From: Candidatus Zixiibacteriota bacterium
GTDB lineage: Bacteria; Zixibacteria; MSB-5A5; CAIYYT01
NCBI GenBank assembly: GCA_023134875.1
Contig: JAGLUH010000142.1
Location: 1 to 9,656, forward strand
DNA: 9,656 nucleotides
Direction: 5' to 3'
Shown here in pieces: positions 1 through 5,785 of the stretch; within the stretch, counting starts at the first letter, position 1, and every line of letters starts with the position of its first letter. The position numbers were made by a program, and so were the translations under genes. The notes under the pieces are model-generated. The model was not told the DNA's origin, did no database searches, and saw only the letters and a program-made list of their open reading frames with translations.

Positions 1-847
1 TACAGGCGGTGTTCATAATCGTATCTGGGTTGATGTAGCCACCCTGAACACCACCGCAGAATCTTCCGGGCAAAATCTTGGTCCGCACACCTGTTACATC
101 GTATTCCGCCGGGTGAAGCGGAATGGTGTCGCAGTGGGCATCCATGTAAACCTTAAAAGTATCAGTGTGTCCCTCTTTGATGTCATGACATGCCTGGAAG
201 ATCAGCGAATCGTTGGTTTGGAACGGCAGAGCTGCAGTACTGACAGCGTCCAAAAGCAGTTCCGTTCCAAGTTGATTATCCCAGACTTTCAGTCTATAGG
301 TCTTGCCTGCGAAAGTCCGCTCGTTGAAGCTGTGCAGGATTATCTTGCAGACCGTGTCAGGATCGTTGCCCGCCGGTACCGACACCGCCCACTCCAGTAT
401 CAGCGTGTCCGTAGTATACGCCGAAATCCGCGTTGGTGGGATATTAACGGGGTCCAGACCCAGCTTGTCTACGCTAATGCGTACCAGCTCAGAATCGGCG
501 TCTGCTCCTGCTGTAGCAACGAACATCACAGAGAAAATACCGATGTCAGCAGCAGCCGGCGTCCAGTTAAATGTGGCGGTCTGTGCTGAAGTGTCCCCAG
601 GGTTAGTACCGTCATCCGTCAGCACCATCGCCCCAACAGGCGCAGGGCTAACCTGGGAAATGGTCCAAAAAATGCTGTCGCCATCCGGCTCGTTTGCCCA
701 GACATCAAAGCTCAGGTTAGTTTGGTAGGCAGTGCCGCTCGGCCCGATCGGATTGATTACCGGATCAGACTGCGCCATGGAGTCTGCAACGGGAACGAGG
801 ACAGCCAGGAGAGCAGCCAGAATTACCAGGCTTCGAATATATCTCAT
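1..847 (-). CDS. Exported protein with cadherin/Ig-like beta domain (partial, 3' end outside window)
   Basis: The frame is open from an ATG at 847 to the window edge, 282 codons without a stop. Residues 1-25 form a Sec signal peptide: MRYIRS, a hydrophobic stretch LVILAALLAVLVPVA, and a likely cleavage site DSMA|QS. Residues about 29-128 match the pattern of cadherin-like or 'putative Ig' modules: PVINPIGPSG, an acidic DGDSIFWTI segment, then TFNWTP near residue 98 and a G.FSV.FVA strand. The following part (about 135-282) is also beta-rich and contains several cysteines, so disulphides are possible after export. The molecular role is unknown; such modules usually sit in cell-surface or secreted proteins. 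An AGGGAG Shine-Dalgarno lies 8 bases before the ATG. An in-frame ATG at 916 would add 23 polar residues ahead of the signal peptide and is less likely. The total length is unknown because the gene leaves the window. Confidence 0.85.
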   Translation of the reverse strand, partial: MRYIRSLVILAALLAVLVPVADSMAQSDPVINPIGPSGTAYQTNLSFDVWANEPDGDSIFWTISQVSPAPVGAMVLTDDGTNPGDTSAQTATFNWTPAAADIGIFSVMFVATAGADADSELVRISVDKLGLDPVNIPPTRISAYTTDTLILEWAVSVPAGNDPDTVCKIILHSFNERTFAGKTYRLKVWDNQLGTELLLDAVSTAALPFQTNDSLIFQACHDIKEGHTDTFKVYMDAHCDTIPLHPAEYDVTGVRTKILPGRFCGGVQGGYINPDTIMNTAC

Positions 848-1021
848 TCGAAAACTCCCTGTTACAGGTTGATTTCTCTTAGTTGTTTTCAGTTTCTGTT
901 CGGGTTTGTCGTACATCTAAGTTCGATACCCTCCTTTCCAGTTCTTTCCAAGAATGTTCAAATCCTCCATGATCTCTCCTTATCATATTTATGCGAGTTA
1001 TTCTTCGGTTCACGAATCAAA

Positions 1022-1036
1022 CATTAACGGTTAATG
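1022..1036. promoter_or_regulatory. 15-bp palindrome, possible operator
   Basis: CATTAACGGTTAATG is a perfect inverted repeat of 7-base arms around one central base. It lies in the leader of the exported-protein gene, about 300 bases downstream of the promoter and 175 bases before the start codon. On the minus strand it overlaps the stop codon of the 35-codon ORF. It could bind a dimeric regulator, but its position far downstream of the only good promoter seen argues against a classic operator. No regulator gene is nearby. Confidence 0.3.
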
Positions 1037-1131
1037 ATTCCAGACATCACCCCTTTCGTGTCGTTCGCTGTTTTCTCTATATACATCAGCAGATTCAACC
1101 CTTGATGTCGTCCAATATAAAAAGTACGCAT
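1024..1131 (-). CDS. Possible 35-residue small protein or leader peptide
   Basis: ATG at 1131 opens a 35-codon frame beginning MRTFYIGRHQ and ending SGIINR. AAGGA lies about 10 bases before the start. It is the first translatable frame with a Shine-Dalgarno downstream of the promoter at 1340-1368, and lies upstream of the exported-protein gene. A competing out-of-frame ATG at 1136 gives only 13 codons. There is no signal peptide or recognised domain. It could be a true small protein, a translated leader, or chance. Confidence 0.2.
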   Translation of the reverse strand: MRTFYIGRHQGLNLLMYIEKTANDTKGVMSGIINR

Positions 1132-1339
1132 GGCATCTCTTCCTTGAGATTAAGGTAATATCCTTTTATCTTCAGTCTGTCGTTAGTACCTTCTGCCTGC
1201 CAACAGCAGCATTATTACTACGTAAACCAATAGGCCGGGCACGTCTGACGCCAATACAAGAGCGCCAATAAAGTAATTTTTCCAAAGTGCGCAAGGGAAA
1301 AATCGTGCGCGCCGGAAAAGGCCTCAAAAAAATCGGGTC

Positions 1340-1368
1340 ATGGTAGCACAAATCATTTTTCTTGTCAA
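1340..1368 (-). promoter_or_regulatory. Sigma70-type promoter for the exported-protein transcript
   Basis: On the minus strand a perfect -35 box TTGACA (1363-1368) is followed by a 17-base spacer and TACCAT (1340-1345). TG one base before the -10 makes it an extended -10 promoter (TGCTACCAT). The predicted start is near 1333. No large gene starts close by, so the transcript would have a leader of about 490 bases before the start codon at 847. The same -10 form recurs at alr and nadC. Confidence 0.7.
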
Positions 1369-1634
1369 GAAAAAACTTTACTCCTCTTCCACTTACCCCG
1401 ATCAGGCAACAACTGTGACTCCTCCCTTTTGCCACGAGCAAACTCGGATTACAGGCATACCTCAAGAGCCTGAATCCATAGTTGACTCTATCGGCAACCT
1501 GTTTCAATCTTTTACACTTCCGTACAAGTTTCTGAAGGTCTGATTTCCGATCGCCAAACCTAAGTATTACCCTTTTTTTTCGGGGGAATCCGTCTTCTGT
1601 CATGCCTCTTTGATTCGGTTCGCTGGTTGCGTCG

Positions 1635-1713
1635 ATGTTTCGGCTCGAAGCATAATTGAGGTGAGCGGCGACTTCAGGCCCGGCATAGCGATAACCAGCG
1701 GTTATCGCGCCGG
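1635..1713. repeat. Pair of adjacent triloop hairpins
   Basis: The first hairpin is 1635-1653: arms ATGTTTCG and CGAAGCAT (8 pairs, one U-G in the plus-strand RNA) around a GCT triloop. The second is 1680-1713: arms GCGATAACC and GGTTATCGC (9 perfect pairs) around AGC, then after a three-base bulge (ATA) a further five pairs CCGGC/GCCGG. Neither is followed by a T tract, so they are not ordinary intrinsic terminators. Position is 200-285 bases past the rsgA stop on the minus strand. They may stabilise the rsgA mRNA 3' end, belong to a non-coding RNA, or be a REP-like repeat; only one copy of each is visible in this window. Confidence 0.55.
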
Positions 1714-1918
1714 CAATGGAGTTGATCTCCAAGTGTGTATTCTCCCGCATAGAGGCAGGTTCAGGTTTTGCTATCATGTTCCTTCACAAATCGCCAAAAG
1801 CATTAACGACAGCAAAATTACCGGCTATAGGAATGTTGAATCAACAAAAACTTCAAAAAACTTTTGGAAAGGCATATCCCTTTTGACCTTAATAGATTAT
1901 GAGGACAGATTAATCTCT

Positions 1919-2812
1919 TTACAGGTCATTGTACATCCTCACGTAGCTCTGATACCTCTCCTCGCAAATCTCACCTTCGTTAACCGCTTGTTTTACAGCA
2001 CATTCCGGCTCATGGGTGTGGCTGCAACGGCTGAAACGGCATTTTCCCAGGTAGGGTTGGAACTCAGGAAAATGGTATTGTAGTTCTTCTGCCTCCAGTT
2101 CCCACAGTCCCAGGATCTTTAGACCAGGGGTGTCGACAACGTAACCACCGAAATCGAGCGGGTAGAGTTCGACCGCCGTGGTCGCATGTTTGCCCTTGCC
2201 GCTGGCTGCTGAGATTCGGCGTGTTTTCAAAGCCAGGCCGGGTTGCAGAAGATTAAGCAGCGATGACTTGCCGACACCGGAATGCCCTACCAATATCGAT
2301 TCATGGTCGCGCAATTGTTCCCTGAGCTTGTCAACGCCGATCTCTGTTTTGCACGAGCTGAAAATCACCGGAATTGCAATTGATTCGTAGATCTGACGGA
2401 TGCGTTTGAGATCAAGGCTGTGGTTCAGGTCGATCTTGTTGACCACGAGCGCCGGTTTCAAGCCACCCTTGGCGGCGGCTACTGCGAAGCGATCAATCAG
2501 ATACCTTCTGAATTGGGGCTGGGCGACACTGACGACGACTACCATCTGGTCGATATTGGCGGCGATCACCTGCTCGACTGCGGCTGCTTCAAGGCCGACG
2601 CGGGGACGTGAGAACTTGGTGGTGCGCGGGTGTACCTTTTCAATGCCGCCGGGACCGGGAGAATTGAAATTGAAGTCGACCAAGTCGCCGACGGCGACCG
2701 GAGTAACCCTCTCTTCCCGTTTCGCTTTCTTGAGCACCTCGCACTGGTATTCGCGGCCCTCCGCCAGCACGGTAAAGAGCCGTCCCCGGGCGCGGATTAC
2801 TCTACCGGTCAT
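1919..2812 (-). CDS. rsgA: Ribosome small-subunit-dependent GTPase A
   Basis: A 297-residue circularly permuted GTPase that helps late maturation of the 30S subunit in the cytoplasm, hydrolysing GTP when bound to the subunit. The visible order is an N-terminal OB-type domain (about 1-70), G4 NKID (125-128), G5-like SSCK (152-155), the P-loop GHSGVGKS (176-183), a switch segment KGKHATT (206-212), G3 DTPG (227-230), and a C-terminal zinc site with Cys258, Cys263, His265 and Cys271. The permuted G4-G5-G1-G3 order and the C-x4-C-x-H-x5-C site are diagnostic of RsgA/YjeQ. Length is usual for the family and all key residues are present. The ATG lies inside the end of the upstream 63-residue gene (11-base overlap, ATGACCGGTAG), indicating translational coupling. 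Confidence 0.97.
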   Translation of the reverse strand: MTGRVIRARGRLFTVLAEGREYQCEVLKKAKREERVTPVAVGDLVDFNFNSPGPGGIEKVHPRTTKFSRPRVGLEAAAVEQVIAANIDQMVVVVSVAQPQFRRYLIDRFAVAAAKGGLKPALVVNKIDLNHSLDLKRIRQIYESIAIPVIFSSCKTEIGVDKLREQLRDHESILVGHSGVGKSSLLNLLQPGLALKTRRISAASGKGKHATTAVELYPLDFGGYVVDTPGLKILGLWELEAEELQYHFPEFQPYLGKCRFSRCSHTHEPECAVKQAVNEGEICEERYQSYVRMYNDL

Positions 2813-2993
2813 CCTGCAAATCCTCCTCGAGTAATTCCGCGATCTCCTTCATTTTTGACTTGGAGCGCCCAGCCGTTTTTTTGGCGGCTTTCTTCTGACG
2901 CTTCTTGCGCCGCAGCTCCTTAGTCTTAAGATAATCGTATTCAAGCATTTTCTTAAGGCCTTTTCTTTGTCTTTTTGTTAGTTCACGTGACAT
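2802..2993 (-). CDS. Small highly basic protein, translationally coupled to rsgA
   Basis: A 63-residue protein starting MSRELTKRQRKG. The N-terminal two thirds is dense in Lys and Arg (for example RRKKRQKKAAKK) and the C-terminal segment is acidic and probably helical (EIAELLEEDLQDD). I do not recognise the family. The basic composition and the overlap with rsgA suggest an RNA- or ribosome-associated protein; this is inference from composition and context only. GGAG lies 9 bases before the ATG at 2993. An in-frame GTG at 3074 would lengthen it to 90 residues, but that extension would translate the terminator-like hairpin and T tract and has no well-placed Shine-Dalgarno, so I prefer 2993. It is the first gene of the operon and is preceded by a leader of about 170 bases. 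Confidence 0.75.
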   Translation of the reverse strand: MSRELTKRQRKGLKKMLEYDYLKTKELRRKKRQKKAAKKTAGRSKSKMKEIAELLEEDLQDDR

Positions 2994-3006
2994 GTCATCT
3001 TTCTCC

Positions 3007-3036
3007 AAAAAAAAGCAGACACCCAAAGATGCCTGC
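3007..3036 (-). terminator. Terminator-like hairpin in the rsgA operon leader (possible attenuator)
   Basis: On the minus strand GCAGGCA (3036-3030) pairs with TGTCTGC (3021-3015), seven pairs including one G-U, around an 8-base loop; eight Ts follow directly (3014-3007). That is the standard form of an intrinsic terminator. The Shine-Dalgarno of the 63-residue gene starts right after the T tract, so no promoter fits between them. Transcripts from the promoter at 3173-3201 must cross it. It may work as an attenuator, or it may only stop read-through from the genes upstream. Confidence 0.6.
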
Positions 3037-3172
3037 GGAAATGAGATTTCGCGACCAATGCGCAGTTTCTGCACCTTAGATATACACCGATAACCACCCT
3101 CTCTTTACAGCAATTTCGTGCATCACAAAAATCTCTTTTCCGCTTACAGGCCCAGCTCTCAGACCCTAAATC

Positions 3173-3201
3173 AATCTACAATTCCAGTTACGGCAGGTCA
3201 A
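3173..3201 (-). promoter_or_regulatory. Promoter of the small-basic-protein / rsgA operon
   Basis: On the minus strand TTGACC (3196-3201, five of six consensus bases) is separated by exactly 17 bases from TAGATT (3173-3178, four of six). The predicted start is near 3166. This leaves a leader of about 170 bases before the start codon at 2993. Within the leader a 15-codon frame (3123-3076, starting MHEIAVKRGW) could encode a leader peptide, but its Shine-Dalgarno is weak. Confidence 0.5.
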
Positions 3202-3245
3202 TAGAAAAATCCAGCTAGAAGTGTTTACTTACTTCGCAGGGGTTG

Positions 3246-4023
3246 CTAACCCTCCCGAAAAAAGTCCATGTCAGAGTTGACCTTGGGCTTAGGTGGATAG
3301 AAAAGCCCGACAATCATCCATGACCCCCATACTCGATGAGTCCCTACAAAAAAGTGTATATCTTTGCGTTCCGAACAGAGTTCGTCGAAGACCTTCTTTT
3401 GCACCATATCAATAGCTTTATTCTCAGTGTGGGTCTTGCTTTTACATCTATGATACAGTGCGAAAATCTCCCAATCGAGGATGCAGAGATTATGACCGCG
3501 ACAGGAATCATTATCACAGCGGAGCCAGCCTTAGCGGCTGCAACTCCGCACGAAATAGATCGTTCTGGGCGGATAGTAGTTCCGCTTTCCTCTGTGATGA
3601 AAGGTCCTTGGGCTTGACTCGAAATTCTTCGACCTCCTTTGGTCTTATTATCCCCAAAGACGTTCCATCCAGTTCGTGCAACTCGTTTAGGTACTCGAGT
3701 GATGGGGCTTGCTTCTTGAGTAAGATTCGTCGACGAGCAGCCCAGGAACTACTGCAGCTCAGCACAGGGCTGATTTTTTTTGTGCTATCTTGATTAATCC
3801 TAAAGCTCTCTTTGCGGTTGTCACTTCCGCTCTTTCTAATGTCTGCTTCGATCCACTGATACCTCTTGAATCGCTTGTCAAGAGGGAGGAGCCGAAAGGT
3901 GATTGGAAACAGGCGGATTAGAGTACCATCTTCAAGAGCGCCACCAGCGCAAACCGTCTCAACATACTTGCTTGACGGTTGCGGATATGTTTTTGCAAAA
4001 ATCAAGATTTTTGTTTTCTTCAT
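3246..4023 (-). pseudogene. Frameshifted protein resembling the dual-OB domain family
   Basis: The first part reads from ATG 4023 (AAAGGTGG Shine-Dalgarno just upstream) as 169 residues to a TGA at 3514-3516. It starts KKTKILIFAKTYPQPSSKY and contains DGTLIRLFPITFR, YQWIEADI and TSLGIIRPKEVEEF. From memory this is the N-terminal pattern of proteins annotated as 'dual OB-containing domain'. The frame stops just where these proteins continue to a conserved C-terminal half. That half is present one frame over, open from 3530 to a TAG at 3246-3248: CDNDSCRGHNLCILDWEIF, then FFVGTHRVWGSW and MIVGLFYPPKPK. A segment of roughly seven residues (family pattern P-Y-x-F-x-Y-x-F) seems missing at the junction, so a small deletion of length 2 modulo 3 fits better than programmed frameshifting. 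It lies 34 bases after the DUF488 gene and was probably co-transcribed with it. Function is unknown; nucleic-acid binding is suggested only by the OB label. Confidence 0.75.
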
Positions 4024-4057
4024 GGCACCACCTTTGTTGAGCATTCGTAATACCATT

Positions 4058-4927
4058 TCACAAATGTATCACTGGCAATCCAGTTTTCGTATGCAAGTAT
4101 TTGGCTAAAATGCCCCTATGACACATTGAAGAACATCGCTCCATACAAAGCAACACTGATGGAGATTCGACCACCATTCGGTCCAACTCTGAAAGGGTTT
4201 CAGGGATTGTAGGAAGGTAGTTTCTTTCGTAGTCCCACAGCAATCGCCTGATTGCAGCTTTTGATGTTGCGTTGCTTCTTATCTTGCCAGGTACGCCGAG
4301 CTCGCGACGATGTATATACTCGATGCCTACTTTCTGACACCATCCGCCGAGTGTTTTCTTGGAGAAGCCCCATACCCTAGAATTAGGGTTATAGCGCACA
4401 TCAATGAGCCGTTTAATTCCAAATTGAATGAGTTTGTTGAGAAATGAATCTAAGTTCTCTCCTTCATAGCCCACAGTATATACGGAAATCTTTACGTGGG
4501 GCCGCATGTGTGGAGCTATAGCCTTTTCGCTGAGGAAGCAGAACTCCGGATAGTTTTTGTACACGAGTTGCGTTACCTTTTTGTCCGTGAGTTTTCCTAA
4601 CCTACGGTTCATCTGTACAAGTTGGAGCTTGATTTCCTGCGGAAGGTTCTTTACTTCAGCTAGAGCTTCAGACTCTCTGGATTGCACCAACTCAATTGGC
4701 TTGGTATCATACAGCCACCCTTTCTCCGATAATTTGGTGATGTCTCTGAAAGCAAGCGTTGAATAAGGCCCAAACTTGTATGGAAAGAAATCGTATAACA
4801 CATTTGCCCCAGGATTCTGCTGTCTAAGCAAAAAAAGTAGTTTCGCTAACCGAGTGCGTGGCATCTTGTTGAAATTATTGAGCAGTAGCGATATAATAAT
4901 ACGTTGATTATGTTTGAGAATTTCCAT
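4058..4927 (-). CDS. SocA/Panacea-like N-terminal domain fused to DUF488
   Basis: A 289-residue protein with two parts. Residues about 1-135 are alpha-helical and carry RLAKLLFLLRQQ (26-37) and FFPYKFGPYS (47-56), which resemble the SocA/Panacea (DUF4065-like) domain found in antitoxins and partner-binding proteins; this match is moderate. Residues 146-285 are a DUF488 domain: YTVGYEG (150-156), LIDVRYNPNSR (174-184), GFSKKTL, ELGVPGK, and VLLCMERCSSMCHR (258-271) with Cys261, Cys265, Cys269, His270 and Arg271. DUF488 has no agreed biochemical activity that I know of; conserved Cys/His/Arg suggest an enzyme or metal or nucleotide site. No Shine-Dalgarno precedes the ATG at 4927; TACAAT ends 11 bases before it, so a nearly leaderless mRNA is possible. 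GC in sampled 60-base lines is 38-40%, against about 55% in alr, suggesting transfer. Confidence 0.8.
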   Translation of the reverse strand: MEILKHNQRIIISLLLNNFNKMPRTRLAKLLFLLRQQNPGANVLYDFFPYKFGPYSTLAFRDITKLSEKGWLYDTKPIELVQSRESEALAEVKNLPQEIKLQLVQMNRRLGKLTDKKVTQLVYKNYPEFCFLSEKAIAPHMRPHVKISVYTVGYEGENLDSFLNKLIQFGIKRLIDVRYNPNSRVWGFSKKTLGGWCQKVGIEYIHRRELGVPGKIRSNATSKAAIRRLLWDYERNYLPTIPETLSELDRMVVESPSVLLCMERCSSMCHRGILAKYLHTKTGLPVIHL

Positions 4928-4982
4928 TGGTTAAATCTATTGTAAAAACAAACTTACGGCGCAAGAAATTTCATGTCAGCCC

Positions 4983-5630
4983 TTACAACTTCTTGCCCAC
5001 GAAATCAACCATGCTGTGCCAGTGGGGCGTGCCGTGCTCGGTGTCGTAGTAATCATATGCGTGGTAGTAGATCGGGCGCAGGGCGGCGCCGAGTTCGAGA
5101 ATCTCTCTGTACCTATATAATGTATAAATACTTCCTGTTCCAGAAACGAACACGCCGGAGGCGACCTCTTTCGACTTTCGTTTATGAACTTTATAGGAGG
5201 GATCATCGATCGTGAACGCCTGGCAGAGGAAAAGCCCGCCTTTCTTGAGGCCTGCTGTGATACCGGCGACCAGCGCCTGAGCCTCGTTCTTGGTGATAAA
5301 CGGCAGAATACCAACGCAGACGATAATTGCATAGCGGCGTTGGGCGATTCGGTAATCGCGCACATCGGCACAGGTCACATTGACGTGATAACCCTTTTCG
5401 TCAGCCCGCTTTTGGCATTTGACCACTTTTCCTTCCACTTGCTCCACGCCGGTGACATCGTAACCGAGGTCAGCCAGGTAGAGAACGTCGCGGCCTTCGC
5501 CCACGCCGAGATCAAGCGCTCTGCCTTCGGGAGCCAGTTCGGCAAACCGTCGCACCAGGTCGGAAGGCTGTGAACTGTGATAGGGGGCGGACTTGCTGTC
5601 AGTCTTTTCGTGTCCCTTGCTCATTGGCAT
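4983..5630 (-). CDS. Class I SAM-dependent methyltransferase (TehB-like)
   Basis: A 215-residue Rossmann-fold methyltransferase. Motif I is ALDLGVGEGRD (38-48), followed by the acidic residue at the end of strand beta2 (VTGVE, Glu63) that usually binds the ribose of S-adenosylmethionine, then TCADVRDY for the adenine-binding region and a hydrophobic strand IIVCVGILPF in the motif II/IV position. The C-terminus PHWHSMVDFVGKK is typical of small TehB-like methyltransferases. The substrate cannot be read from the sequence. I chose ATG 5630 because GGTGAGG lies about 11 bases upstream; ATG 5624 is also possible, and a TTG at 5660 would add ten residues. The stop is 55 bases before the DUF488 start, with no terminator seen between, so read-through into that module is possible. 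Its GC looks like the host genes. Confidence 0.88.
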   Translation of the reverse strand: MPMSKGHEKTDSKSAPYHSSQPSDLVRRFAELAPEGRALDLGVGEGRDVLYLADLGYDVTGVEQVEGKVVKCQKRADEKGYHVNVTCADVRDYRIAQRRYAIIVCVGILPFITKNEAQALVAGITAGLKKGGLFLCQAFTIDDPSYKVHKRKSKEVASGVFVSGTGSIYTLYRYREILELGAALRPIYYHAYDYYDTEHGTPHWHSMVDFVGKKL

Positions 5631-5715
5631 CAATTTATCAGCCTCACCGGCGACGGTCAATGTTAATCTGCTCTGGTCGTATGCTGGTCAACAGGTTGTT
5701 GGCGTCATACCAATG

Positions 5716-5747
5716 AAAAGCGCGGCTCCCGAAGGAAGACCGCGCTT
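5716..5747 (-). terminator. Intrinsic terminator after the potassium channel gene
   Basis: On the minus strand AAGCGCGG (5747-5740) pairs perfectly with CCGCGCTT (5725-5718). The loop can pair further, with a C(UUCG)G tetraloop at its tip. Four Ts follow (5719-5716), a short tract. It begins 38 bases after the stop of the channel gene and would end the alr-hydrolase-channel operon. The plus strand has no T tract after the hairpin. Confidence 0.7.
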
Positions 5748-5785
5748 CTGCTCGTTTGAAGATCGTAGAGTGATGTTATGAAGTT

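Larger units (their letters stand above)
848..1918. other. Long intergenic region with leader, tiny ORFs and hairpins
   Basis: About 1.07 kb separates rsgA from the exported-protein gene. It holds a strong minus-strand promoter (1340-1368), a leader of roughly 490 bases running towards 847, two tiny minus-strand ORFs with Shine-Dalgarno sites (1131-1024, 35 residues; 970-917, 17 residues, which ends immediately before an in-frame upstream ATG of the exported protein), a palindrome (1022-1036) and two stem-loops (1635-1713). A 201-codon minus-strand frame (1777-1172) runs through the promoter and both stem-loops. It has an Arg/Cys-rich composition and no recognisable domain, so I do not call it a gene. 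No tRNA, rRNA, IS end or obvious riboswitch was recognised. Confidence 0.6.

Noticed and set aside
1172..1777. 201-codon minus-strand open frame
   Set aside because: It runs through a near-perfect promoter and two hairpins, is rich in Arg and Cys, and matches no domain pattern I know. An AAGGA lies before its ATG, so it is not fully excluded.
1846..1886. Possible rsgA terminator (AAAGG/CCTTT stem, later six Ts)
   Set aside because: Five AT-rich pairs and a nine-base gap before the Ts make a functional terminator doubtful.
1610..2083. 157-codon plus-strand open frame
   Set aside because: It overlaps the 3' end of rsgA on the other strand and has no protein-like features of its own.
2994..3074. 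N-terminal extension of the small basic protein from GTG 3074
   Set aside because: It would translate the terminator-like hairpin and T tract, and the ATG at 2993 has a better placed GGAG.
3206..3231. Possible terminator after the frameshifted gene (GAAGT/ACTTC stem with later Ts)
   Set aside because: The stem is only five pairs and the T run is about eight bases away, so it is too weak to call.
3336..3617. 93-codon plus-strand open frame between the DUF488 module and rsgA operon
   Set aside because: It is the antisense shadow of the displaced C-terminal half of the frameshifted gene, whose motifs are convincing on the minus strand.
3996..4013. 18-base perfect palindrome CAAAAATC-AA-GATTTTTG
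   Set aside because: It lies in codons near the start of the frameshifted gene (KILIFAK) and is AT-rich with a two-base loop; coding sequence and base bias explain it.
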